Part shown: piece by piece, positions 8,831-15,841 of the stretch
How positions within the stretch are numbered: the first letter of the stretch is position 1
Layout of the letters: the number at the start of each line of letters is the position of its first letter
Assembly (NCBI GenBank): GCA_016927095.1
Contig: JAFGNI010000347.1
Span: 1 to 15,841 of the forward strand
DNA: 15,841 nt
Source: Anaerolineae bacterium
GTDB taxonomy: Bacteria > Chloroflexota > Anaerolineae > B4-G1 > SLSP01
Direction of reading: 5' to 3'
Made by a program: the position numbers and the translations under genes
The notes under the pieces: generated by a model
What the model was told of the DNA's origin: nothing
What the model saw: the letters and a program-made list of their open reading frames with translations, nothing else
Databases searched by the model: none

Positions 8831-11722
8831 ATGAGCACGAGTATCTCCCCAACACCGCCGCGACGGGCGGTGAAAACCCGGCTGTTTGCCGCCGCCACGG
8901 CGATCCTGCTTATTGCCTTTGCGCTGCGCACTGTCGGCATCACCAGTGCTCCCCCCGGCCTCAGCGGCGATGAGGGCATCAACGGCTCTGACGCTCTCAA
9001 CGTCTGGCGTTGGGGCACGAAGCCGGTCTTCTTCACGAACAACTATGGTCGCGAGGCCGGGTTCATCTACATGATGGCCCTGTCGATACGGCTCATCGGC
9101 GCGAACGTCCTGGGAATTCGGCTGCCCGCCATAGCCTGCGGCACAGCCGGGGTGTTGCTGAGCTTCATCCTGCTGCACCGGCTGTGGAACCTGCGTGTGG
9201 CTGCTGTGGCGACCGCCCTGATGGGTGTCTCTCTGTGGCCCATCTTCGTCAGCCGCGTCGGCCTCCGCGCAGTCTCTATGCTCCCATTCCAGGCCCTGTC
9301 GGCCTATGCCCTCTGGCGTGGCATCCACACCAGAGAGCCACGCGCCAGCTTCAAGTGGTCGCTGGTACTGGGGGCCAGCTTGGGCCTGGTGACCTACACC
9401 TACATCCCTGGACGCATCTTTCCTGCCGTCCTTGTCGGTTGGCTGCTCTCGATGGTCCTCCTCACACCGGCAAGGTGGCGTCCGCCCATCTCCCGGCACC
9501 TCCTGGAGCTCGCGCTCGCCCTTGTCGTCGCGGTAGCGATCTTCCTGCCCTTCGGCCTCTTCATTGTCCAGAATCCCGATCAGGCGAACCAACGCGTCCA
9601 GGAGCTCTCAGGCATCTTGGATAGCCTTACAGCCGGCGACCTGCGCCCGCTGCTGCAGACCACTGTGCGGACACTCGGCATGTTCACCTTCGTCGGTGAC
9701 CAGTACTGGCGCTACAACATCGCATACCGCCCTGTGTTTGACTGGGTCACAGGCCTCTTGTTCTATGGTGGCGTCATCCTCTGCCTGGCCCATATCCGGC
9801 GTCCGCGACACCAGCTTCTGCTGCTGTGGCTTGGCCTGATGCTCACGCCGAGCATCCTCGCCCCCGGATCTCCCTCCTTCCTGCGGGCTACCGGCGCGAT
9901 CATCCCAGTCTACGCAATGCCGGCTATCGCGCTCGACACCCTTGCGGCGTGGATCGTGAAACAGCGCGTACACCACCGGTGGGCGCGTCCAGAGCGCTGG
10001 CTTCCCATCGTGATCGCAGCGGGCCTGCTCGCCGTCGGCGTCAAGGATGGCTTCGCCTACTTCGTCACCTGGCCCAACACACCACGGGTCCGCGAGGTCT
10101 ACACCGCAGGGCTGGCCCAGGTGGGGCGCCAGTTGAGCCAATTGACCGGGGAAGACCCGACGGTCTTGGTCGGGTGCGACTTCGCGTCGGATTACGCCCG
10201 AGATATGGTTCGCTTTCAGACTGCCTACACGGGCCCTATTCGGTGGTTCACGGGACGAAGCGCGATGGTCTTCCCAGCCTCCGCGGCAGGCGAGGGACAT
10301 GCCTACTACCTGATTGCAGACGCCCTCCCGCCCGAGGCACTCATCGCACCCATCACAAGTCGGGCGGAGACGCTGTACGTCGCTACCTCGATCGATGGCG
10401 CCTTCGAATCCGCGGGCTACCGGTTGCCGGCCGAGTCCCGCATGAGGGCGCCCTGGCAGCCGCAGACGCCCCTCACCGGGCGCTTCCAGGGCGCGATGTC
10501 GCTCGTAGGCTATACAGCACCTGAGGAGGCAGAGCGCGGCGGCAGCGCGAGCTTCCTTGTCATCTGGGAAGTGCCGCCGACGTATGAAGTGGACAGATCT
10601 GAAGCGCTTTGGTTCCACCTTGAGCTCAAGGACGAGATGGGCAACGCCTGGGACACCCGGGCGAACCTGTTGCCCTACGCCAACTGGGAGTGGCACCCAG
10701 GCGACACCGTGGCCCAATGGCTGACCGTTCCCATCGCGCCGGAAGTGCCTCCGGGCCCGCTGGTGCTGGAGTTCGCCATCGAAAAGGCCCAGGCACCACT
10801 CCCCTATCTCGTGCCGGGAGAGCCAGACGCGGACGCAGTGGCGTTAGGGCCGATTAGCATTGTGGGCACGCCTGCCTCAGAGGTGCCGGAGGAGGCCGTA
10901 CGCCTGGGAGCCGGTCAGGAGATCGCCTTGGTCGAGGCCCTAATCATCGGCGTCGCGCTGCCCGGCGACACCATCCACGCTACCCTGACGTGGCAGCCGA
11001 CGGAGACGCCGCAGCGCGACTACGCCGCGCGGCTGCTAATTCGGGAGGCGGACTGTGCGGGCGCTCCGGTCCACAGCGAGGCCCTGCCATTATGGCCCGA
11101 CCGGTACCCCACATCGCGATGGCAGCCTGGCGAGCGCGTTCGCAGCTTTCACCATCCCCAACTCCCCCGTGATCTCACGGTGGGTACGTACGCTATCGCC
11201 ATCGATCTGCTGCCGGTCACAGGTGATGCGGAGGATTCGCCGGTATCTGCCGCGCAGGCCTGCTACCCGCTGGAAATCGTTGGGCACCGGCGCGAGTTCC
11301 AGGTACCGCCGATGGACAACCGTGTCGACCAGGCCTTCACCGACGGGGTGCGCCTCTTGGGCTACAGCCTCTCGCCGCCGGTCGAGGAGGTCGGCCCGGG
11401 TGACACCCTAGAGATCACCTTGATCTGGCAGGCAACCGGCGAACCCTCGCAATCATACACTGTCTTCACCCACCTCTACGACCCTAGCGGCAACCTGATT
11501 GCGCAGCATGACAGCCTGCCCTGTGACGGGGACTGTCCAACATCCTCCTGGGTTCCCGAAGAGGTCATCTCCGACCTACACACGCTCGCGCTTCCCAATG
11601 ACGCAGAGGCCGGTGCCTACACCTTGGGTGTCGGCATGTACAACGGTGAAACTCTGGACAGGCTGGACATCCCCGACAACGTCGACGACGTCATCACCGT
11701 CCCGGGTCCGAGCCTGCCGTAG
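8831..11722 (+). CDS. GT39-family (PMT/ArnT-like) membrane glycosyltransferase with long beta-sandwich tail
   Basis: GT-C fold enzymes of this family transfer a sugar from a polyprenyl-phosphate donor outside the membrane; the acceptor cannot be told. The first part (about 18-415) is polytopic, with a helix at about 18-36 and a first outer loop carrying the acidic motif GLSGDEGINGSDAL (Asp47 and Glu48 are the likely catalytic pair). Conserved GREAGFIYMMALSIRLIG follows, and then several more hydrophobic segments to about residue 412. The remaining 550 residues are predicted outside the membrane. From about 545 they appear to hold three related beta-sandwich units (about 545-670, 688-815 and 834-955), the last with GDTLEITLIWQATG and YTVFTHLYDPSG. 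There is no Shine-Dalgarno sequence before the ATG; translation may be coupled to ligA, which ends 14 nt upstream. Confidence 0.85.
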   Translation: MSTSISPTPPRRAVKTRLFAAATAILLIAFALRTVGITSAPPGLSGDEGINGSDALNVWRWGTKPVFFTNNYGREAGFIYMMALSIRLIGANVLGIRLPAIACGTAGVLLSFILLHRLWNLRVAAVATALMGVSLWPIFVSRVGLRAVSMLPFQALSAYALWRGIHTREPRASFKWSLVLGASLGLVTYTYIPGRIFPAVLVGWLLSMVLLTPARWRPPISRHLLELALALVVAVAIFLPFGLFIVQNPDQANQRVQELSGILDSLTAGDLRPLLQTTVRTLGMFTFVGDQYWRYNIAYRPVFDWVTGLLFYGGVILCLAHIRRPRHQLLLLWLGLMLTPSILAPGSPSFLRATGAIIPVYAMPAIALDTLAAWIVKQRVHHRWARPERWLPIVIAAGLLAVGVKDGFAYFVTWPNTPRVREVYTAGLAQVGRQLSQLTGEDPTVLVGCDFASDYARDMVRFQTAYTGPIRWFTGRSAMVFPASAAGEGHAYYLIADALPPEALIAPITSRAETLYVATSIDGAFESAGYRLPAESRMRAPWQPQTPLTGRFQGAMSLVGYTAPEEAERGGSASFLVIWEVPPTYEVDRSEALWFHLELKDEMGNAWDTRANLLPYANWEWHPGDTVAQWLTVPIAPEVPPGPLVLEFAIEKAQAPLPYLVPGEPDADAVALGPISIVGTPASEVPEEAVRLGAGQEIALVEALIIGVALPGDTIHATLTWQPTETPQRDYAARLLIREADCAGAPVHSEALPLWPDRYPTSRWQPGERVRSFHHPQLPRDLTVGTYAIAIDLLPVTGDAEDSPVSAAQACYPLEIVGHRREFQVPPMDNRVDQAFTDGVRLLGYSLSPPVEEVGPGDTLEITLIWQATGEPSQSYTVFTHLYDPSGNLIAQHDSLPCDGDCPTSSWVPEEVISDLHTLALPNDAEAGAYTLGVGMYNGETLDRLDIPDNVDDVITVPGPSLP

Positions 11723-11724
11723 CA

Positions 11725-11743
11725 CGACTGCTAACTGCAGTCG
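11725..11743 (+). other. Perfect 7-bp stem-loop just after the GT39 stop
   Basis: CGACTGC and GCAGTCG flank the loop TAACT, beginning 2 nt after the stop codon. There is no T-run after it, so it is not a standard intrinsic terminator. It may stabilise the 3' end of the upstream mRNA or weakly stop transcription. Confidence 0.45.
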
Positions 11744-11780
11744 ACCGTCACGGAATCCGGGCACCGGCAAAGCCTGGGGT

Positions 11781-11807
11781 TTGAAAATGCGCAGAAGGCG
11801 CTATGAT
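11781..11807 (+). promoter_or_regulatory. Promoter for the 172-aa gene, with a dyad over the -10
   Basis: TTGAAA (11781-11786) and TATGAT (11802-11807) are 15 bp apart, slightly short of the ideal. The -10 lies inside a perfect inverted repeat GCTATGATAGC (11800-11810), which could be an operator. The start point would be near 11814, about 33 nt before the ATG at 11847. Confidence 0.5.
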
Positions 11808-11836
11808 AGCAGCAGGTATTGACCGGAGGCCAGCAG

Positions 11837-11842
11837 AGGAGG
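11837..11842 (+). promoter_or_regulatory. Consensus ribosome binding site of the 172-aa gene
   Basis: AGGAGG stands 4 nt before the ATG at 11847 and fixes this start. Confidence 0.8.
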
Positions 11843-11846
11843 CAGT

Positions 11847-12365
11847 ATGAGCGTGCTAGGAGATGCGTCGATGGGCTCCCCCATTCAGGAGCATCAGGTC
11901 GCTATGGCCAATGACCTGCAGTGGGTCGTGGGAAAGCTGGAGACCCTGGGCGATCCCCATAACTTCATCAACCAAGAGGCCCTGTATGTGTTTCCTGTCA
12001 GATCGCCGCTGGTAGCGCCTTGGACCTTCACAGGTCTGCCGAACAGCCGGCCAGACCACGTCTATGTCAGCAGGGAGGGCGTGCAGTTTCTCATCTTCCC
12101 CGATGACGAGACGGTGGAGCTACTGCGCCAAGCACCACACCAGGAGACGGTGATCCTGAACCTGCCCTTGGCAGTCATCCGCGGTGATGTCCCCTTCCTG
12201 AGCGAGGCCAAAGCCCGCAACTTCCTGGACTTCTGGAAAGGTGTGTTCGTGCCGGTCTCCCGTGCCCGGATCCACTACTTGGCCGCCAGCGCTGCTGAGC
12301 TACCGACGCAGGCCAAGCTGCTGTACGTCAATCGCGCTGCACTGCAGAGCTACTCGGGAGGGTAG
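11847..12365 (+). CDS. Conserved-looking protein of unknown function, 172 aa
   Basis: I do not recognise this protein. It is 172 residues, soluble-looking, with no signal peptide, membrane helix or obvious catalytic motif. It alternates hydrophobic beta-like stretches (QEALYVFPVRSPLV, VYVSREGVQFLIFPDDE, ETVILNLPLAVIRGDVPFLS) with short helical regions (AKARNFLDFWKGVF). This suggests a mixed alpha/beta fold. Start ATG 11847 is well supported by AGGAGG. The gene begins a new transcription unit after the glycosyltransferase and ends 8 nt before the eight-cysteine gene, which is followed by the SEDS-PBP fusion. By context a link to that cluster is possible, but nothing in the sequence itself shows it. 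Confidence 0.75.
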   Translation: MSVLGDASMGSPIQEHQVAMANDLQWVVGKLETLGDPHNFINQEALYVFPVRSPLVAPWTFTGLPNSRPDHVYVSREGVQFLIFPDDETVELLRQAPHQETVILNLPLAVIRGDVPFLSEAKARNFLDFWKGVFVPVSRARIHYLAASAAELPTQAKLLYVNRAALQSYSGG

Positions 12366-12373
12366 GACGCCGG

Positions 12374-12751
12374 ATGCTGACACCCGATGGGCGGGAGTGT
12401 CCCTACTACTACGTTGACGCCCACCGCAGAAGCCAGGTGCGCGAGGTCTGCCACCTATTGGACGGGAGCCCTGACGCAGCGGCATGGCACTCGGACCTCT
12501 GTGCGCGATGTCCCGTGCCTGAGATCAAACAGGCGAACCGCTGTGAGACGATGGTCCTGCACGCGCGAATCGGCAGGCGCGGCTGGCGCTTCTGGGAGCC
12601 ACAACGGATGCTGATTCGGGCCACGTGCACCAAGAGCGGCGGAGTGGTGAGCGATCCAATGGTCGGCTGTGGTCAATGCCACGCTCCCATCTCTTTTGTC
12701 GTCTACCAGGAACCTGACAGCGCGGGAGATGCGAAGGAGGAGACGCCATAA
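12374..12751 (+). CDS. Small eight-cysteine protein, possible metal or Fe-S binder
   Basis: I do not recognise a named family. The 125 residues hold eight cysteines: C9, C26, C43, C46, C57, C85, C99 and C102. Two are in C-x2-C pairs, LCARCPVPEIKQANRC and GCGQCH, which is typical of zinc or iron-sulphur ligation. The N-terminal CPYYYVDAHRRSQVREVCHL resembles small cysteine-cluster proteins, with a basic middle (about 61-80). There is no membrane segment or export signal, so cytoplasmic metal binding is more likely than disulphides, by inference. A G-rich stretch containing GGGAGGG and AGGA precedes the ATG at 12374. It lies 8 nt after the 172-aa gene and 25 nt before the chosen start of the SEDS-PBP fusion, so all three are probably one operon. 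Confidence 0.75.
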   Translation: MLTPDGRECPYYYVDAHRRSQVREVCHLLDGSPDAAAWHSDLCARCPVPEIKQANRCETMVLHARIGRRGWRFWEPQRMLIRATCTKSGGVVSDPMVGCGQCHAPISFVVYQEPDSAGDAKEETP

Positions 12752-12776
12752 CACGCTTGGCCCTTCTCCGATCCCT

Positions 12777-15461
12777 ATGAGTACGCAACCGGTCCGTCGG
12801 CCTGATTGGAGGGCGAGCGTCACGCCGATGGCAGCCAGTGCACTGCTGCTGCTCCTCGCGACGTTGTTCGTCATCGGTGGGGCCATTATGCTGGCCCTGA
12901 CACCCTATCCCGTCAGTCTGCGGCCTGTCCATCTGATCGCGCTCGTGGGGGGATGGGGCATTGCCTGGATAGGCAGCTTCTGGCTGTTGCGCACCCGTCT
13001 GTCCGATTTCGATAACTTGCTCCTCTCCGTCGTTGCCCTTCTGACCGGATGGGGGCTCATTCTGCAAGCACGGCTCGCACCGGCGATGATCATCCGGCAG
13101 ATCGTGTGGCTGCTGCTAGGTTGCAGCCTCTTGTGTGCCGTAGCCCTGACGCCGGAGCTCATACGTTGGCTGCGACGCTATCGCTATACGTTACTTACAG
13201 TCGGTATCCTCTTCCTGGCGGCGACCCTCGTCCTCGGCGTGAACCCCTCGGGATACGGGCAAGAGCTATGGTTGGGCGCCTTCGGTCTCTATGTGCAGCC
13301 CTCCGAGCCGCTCAAGCTGCTCCTGGTGATCTACCTCGCTGCCTACCTTTCAGAGAAGCGCGATCTGTCCGCGATCAGGGCCGATGACGCGTCAACGGAC
13401 GCCCCAAACCACCTGTGGCCCCTTATCCTGGGACCCATGCTGGTGATGGTCGGCGTCGCCCTGCTGCTGCTCGCGTGGCAACAGGACTTGGGCGCCGCTC
13501 TGCTCTACTACCTCACCTTCGTCACGATGCTTAGCCTTGCCTGGGGCAAACCCCGGTATGCAGTGCTGAGTCTGGTCCTCTTCATCCCCGTAGCCATCGC
13601 CGGCTACGTTCTCTCGTCCAGGGTCGCGCTTCGCGTTAGCATCTGGCTCGATCCTTGGGCACCGGAGCAGGCCGACCGGGCATTCCAGATACTCCAGTCG
13701 CTCTTTGCCTTCAGTGCCGGCGGCTTGGGAGGCCAGGGGCTGAGCCAGGGCTTCCCTGGTGTCATCCCGGCTGTGCACACCGACTTCGTGTATGCGGCTC
13801 TGGTGGAGGAGTTCGGCGTGGCTGGCGGGCTTGTCCTGCTCGCGCTCTTCGCCATCTACGTCACGCGCGGGATCCAGCTGGCCCAGAGATCGGAGTCCTC
13901 CTTCGAGTCGCTGCTGGCTGGCGGCATCGCTGCTCAGGTCTGCGTGCAGACTTGGATCATCACAGCCGGCAATGCCAAGCTTATCCCTATCACCGGCGTG
14001 ACGCTGCCTTTCCTGAGTTACGGTGGAAGCTCCCTGGTCACGATGCTTGTGGCGACCGGGCTGCTTATCAATCTCTCGACAGCGCACCGGTCGCCGCTTG
14101 CCCTCTCCCTGGGCCCTAGCGCGGCCCGTCCCCTACGCAAGAGCGCCGCAGCGCTAGGCCAAGTCCTTATGCTACTCCTCGGATCCGTCGCCCTCGTGAC
14201 CGGCGTTTGGAGTATTGTGCGGGCCGATGACCTGCAGCAGTACCCCACGAACCCTCGCTACGTGCTCTCCGAAGCCCGCATCCAGCGCGGCAAGATCCTG
14301 GACCGGAGAGAGACTGTTCTGGCAGGTATCGAGGTCGATGACGATGGCTATGTCACGCGCACTTACCCGGTAGCGGAAGCGGCAGCGGTTGTCGGGTACG
14401 CCACGCTGGAGTACGGCACCAGCGGCATCGAGGCCGCCTGTGATGCCCGGCTCCGCGGCGAGATCGACAGGTCGGCTTGGCACAGCGTCCGGGACGAGTT
14501 GCTCCACGTCGATCCTGTAGGGCGCGATGTGCGAGTGACGATAGATGCCCGCCTTCAGGCTGCGGCGCAAGCTAAGCTTGCCGGCCAAGTCGGCGCTGCC
14601 GTCCTCGTCGATGCACATACCGGCGAGATCCTGGCACTTGCCTCGGCGCCGACCTTTAGTACAGCAACCATAGGAGAGGTCTGGGAGGAGCTGCGTGATG
14701 CCCCCGAATCCCCTCTGCTCAACCGGGCGACACAGGGGCTGGCCCAACCCGGCACGAGCCTGCAGCCCTTCATCCTCGCAGCAGGATGGCAAGCAGGCAC
14801 AGCCACAGCACCGGTTGAGCCGATAACCAACTCCGTGCCCTTTGACGGCATGGCAGTCAACTGCCGGCATATGCCGCAGGAGAGCACATGGTCGTCCGTG
14901 TTGTCTTCCGGCTGTCCATACCCCTTTGTCCAGGTGGCGGAGGAGCTCGGCAGCGCGCAGTTCGTCGAGAGTATGCAGCGCTGGGGCTTCTTGAACGCTC
15001 CCGACCTGGCGCTGCCCAGTGTGGCGGCTGATCTCGAGGAGATGGCTTTGGACCTACAAGAGGAAGCCTTGGGTCAAGGACAACTCCTGCTTACGCCCCT
15101 TCAGATGGTCGAGGCCATGGCAACGCTTGGCAACGATGGACTCCGCCCCGATCTGCATATCCTAGCGCAGCCTACAGCCGGGTGTACAGAGCCTCGAGCC
15201 GATCCTGCCGAGGGGCAGCGCGTTGTCGACGACGACGTCGCAGAGCGCATCCGCGCTGCACTGACGCCGTACGGCGGCTCGGTGGGCCACGTAGGTACCG
15301 CTGTGGCCGGTCCGGAACGCGAACAGGCGTGGTTCGCAGGCCTCAACTCAGCCTCTCTCCCTCGCTACGCCGTGGCCGTCCTGCTGGATCGGCCAGAAAC
15401 CTCTCAAGCAGCTGCAGATATCGGTACGGAATTGCTCCGCTTGGTCATAGAGCTCCAATAG
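12777..15461 (+). CDS. RodA/FtsW-type SEDS glycosyltransferase fused to a degenerate PbpA-type transpeptidase domain
   Basis: The 894-residue protein joins two cell-wall enzymes. Residues 19-71 give two extra N-terminal helices, as in actinobacterial RodA. The SEDS core (about 79-433) polymerises lipid II. It keeps VQPSEPLKLLLVIYLAAYL, the AVHTDFVYA signature with Asp336, and LPFLSYGGSSL. A further helix (about 457-482) leads into a PbpA-like periplasmic part: short N-terminal module (about 483-600, RIQRGKILDRRETVLAG, YGTSGIEAACD), then a transpeptidase fold (about 605-890, AAVLVDAHTGEILALAS, EEALGQGQLLLTPLQM). The catalytic motifs are lost: PGTSLQ (658-663) for PGSTFK, SGC (711-713) for SxN, HVG (838-840) for KTG. 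No lysine occurs after K600. The frame is intact. ATG 12777 lacks a ribosome site; ATGs at 12729 and 12828 are alternatives. Confidence 0.92.
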   Translation: MSTQPVRRPDWRASVTPMAASALLLLLATLFVIGGAIMLALTPYPVSLRPVHLIALVGGWGIAWIGSFWLLRTRLSDFDNLLLSVVALLTGWGLILQARLAPAMIIRQIVWLLLGCSLLCAVALTPELIRWLRRYRYTLLTVGILFLAATLVLGVNPSGYGQELWLGAFGLYVQPSEPLKLLLVIYLAAYLSEKRDLSAIRADDASTDAPNHLWPLILGPMLVMVGVALLLLAWQQDLGAALLYYLTFVTMLSLAWGKPRYAVLSLVLFIPVAIAGYVLSSRVALRVSIWLDPWAPEQADRAFQILQSLFAFSAGGLGGQGLSQGFPGVIPAVHTDFVYAALVEEFGVAGGLVLLALFAIYVTRGIQLAQRSESSFESLLAGGIAAQVCVQTWIITAGNAKLIPITGVTLPFLSYGGSSLVTMLVATGLLINLSTAHRSPLALSLGPSAARPLRKSAAALGQVLMLLLGSVALVTGVWSIVRADDLQQYPTNPRYVLSEARIQRGKILDRRETVLAGIEVDDDGYVTRTYPVAEAAAVVGYATLEYGTSGIEAACDARLRGEIDRSAWHSVRDELLHVDPVGRDVRVTIDARLQAAAQAKLAGQVGAAVLVDAHTGEILALASAPTFSTATIGEVWEELRDAPESPLLNRATQGLAQPGTSLQPFILAAGWQAGTATAPVEPITNSVPFDGMAVNCRHMPQESTWSSVLSSGCPYPFVQVAEELGSAQFVESMQRWGFLNAPDLALPSVAADLEEMALDLQEEALGQGQLLLTPLQMVEAMATLGNDGLRPDLHILAQPTAGCTEPRADPAEGQRVVDDDVAERIRAALTPYGGSVGHVGTAVAGPEREQAWFAGLNSASLPRYAVAVLLDRPETSQAAADIGTELLRLVIELQ

Positions 15462-15465
15462 CGGC

Positions 15466-15503
15466 CCAAATTGGTTAGTTTCTAACTCTGGACCGACTTT
15501 TGG
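15466..15503 (+). other. Imperfect nested dyad between the SEDS-PBP gene and the next promoter
   Basis: An inner hairpin GTTAG-TTT-CTAAC (15474-15486) sits within a looser outer pairing of CCAAA (15466-15470) with TTTGG (15499-15503). It lacks a following T-run. It could be a weak transcription stop or a protein site next to the -35 box at 15505; the evidence is symmetry only. Confidence 0.25.
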
Positions 15504-15504
15504 T

Positions 15505-15532
15505 TTGACAAAGGCGCGTTTCTTCTTATTAT
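15505..15532 (+). promoter_or_regulatory. Strong sigma70-like promoter for the response regulator
   Basis: A perfect TTGACA (15505-15510) and TATTAT (15527-15532) are 16 bp apart. The start would be near 15539, leaving a leader of about 88 nt before the ATG at 15627, in which I see no clear structure. It separates this gene from the SEDS-PBP operon. Confidence 0.7.
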
Positions 15533-15626
15533 ATGAGTAAGAAAGCACTGCGATCTGCACGCGGTGTCGTTTCTCCATCCCATTACCAAGTGGTGGCGGC
15601 CCAGCCAGTTCACTGAGGAGCTCTCG

Positions 15627-15841
15627 ATGAATGAAACGATCCTACTGATTGAAGATGATGAGGCACTGGCGCAGTTGGTACAACTCCTGTTGGAGCGTGC
15701 GGGCTACACGGTGCAGGCTGCCAACAATGGGGAGTCGGGCCTGAGATCGGCCCGCCAGACCCCCCCAAGCCTAGTGCTCCTGGACATCCTTATGCCGGAC
15801 ATGGATGGCTGGCACGTCTACGAAGCTCTGCGCCGGATTAC
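15627..15841 (+). CDS. Response regulator, receiver domain (partial, runs off the window)
   Basis: Seventy-one codons of a two-component receiver domain are present. The protein begins MNETILLIEDDEALAQLVQL, with the acidic pair Asp10-Asp11 and the phosphoacceptor Asp53 in LVLLDILMPDMDGW. The C-terminus is outside the window, so whether it carries a DNA-binding output domain (OmpR-like is common) cannot be told. Start ATG 15627 has GAGGAG 7 nt upstream and its own promoter. The upstream gap of 165 nt holds only the dyad and the promoter. Confidence 0.93.
   Translation, partial: MNETILLIEDDEALAQLVQLLLERAGYTVQAANNGESGLRSARQTPPSLVLLDILMPDMDGWHVYEALRRI

Noticed and set aside
9608..10717. Minus-strand 369-codon open frame inside the glycosyltransferase gene
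   Set aside because: Long open frames antisense to G+C-rich genes arise by chance; the sense frame has a clear domain structure.
12669..12776. Longer N-terminus of the SEDS-PBP fusion
   Set aside because: It would overlap the eight-cysteine gene by 83 nt and adds an Arg-rich stretch with no family match.
13392..14087. Minus-strand 231-codon frame inside the SEDS region
   Set aside because: Very polar, low-complexity product opposite conserved transmembrane coding sequence.
15348..15578. Minus-strand 76-codon frame over the promoter of the response regulator
   Set aside because: It spans a strong plus-strand promoter and the end of the fusion gene, with no recognisable product.

Overview
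The window is a G+C-rich bacterial chromosome segment with dense housekeeping genes and no RNA genes, CRISPR arrays or mobile elements that I can see. Lineage is inferred, not proven. The GT39-type glycosyltransferase with a long C-terminal beta-sandwich tail, the membrane-anchored SH3b protein, the fused GlyQ-GlyS and the actinobacterial-style RodA/PbpA similarity together suggest a member of the Chloroflexota (Anaerolineae-like).

Left half (about 129-6229), minus strand. Transcription runs from high to low coordinates. The order is a two-helix membrane protein of unknown function, recO, a fused glycyl-tRNA synthetase (glyQS), a HAD-family phosphatase-like protein and a DUF2156/LPG_synthase_C protein. 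The order recO-glyQ-glyS matches a conserved arrangement in Firmicutes and supports both assignments. The first 132 bases may hold the tail of a convergent plus-strand gene.

Centre (about 6230-6316). A short divergent region carries two back-to-back sigma70-like promoters whose -35 boxes touch. The plus-strand one places its likely start site on the GTG of the first plus-strand gene, so that mRNA may be leaderless.

Right half (6316-15461), plus strand. The SH3b protein, ligA (complete NAD+-dependent DNA ligase) and a 963-residue GT39-like glycosyltransferase lie 14 nt apart and probably share the first promoter. A 7-bp hairpin and a new promoter follow. Then come a 172-residue unknown protein, a 125-residue protein with eight cysteines, and a fusion of a RodA/FtsW-type SEDS glycosyltransferase with a PbpA-type penicillin-binding domain.

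The fusion is the most interesting item. The SEDS half keeps its HTDF signature, but all three transpeptidase motifs are replaced (TSLQ for STFK, SGC for SxN, HVG for KTG). The last 294 residues contain no lysine at all. It looks like a glycan polymerase covalently joined to a catalytically dead transpeptidase, which may act as an activator or scaffold. Two unrecognised small genes sit directly upstream in the same probable operon.

The window ends inside a response-regulator gene that has its own promoter with a perfect TTGACA -35 box.
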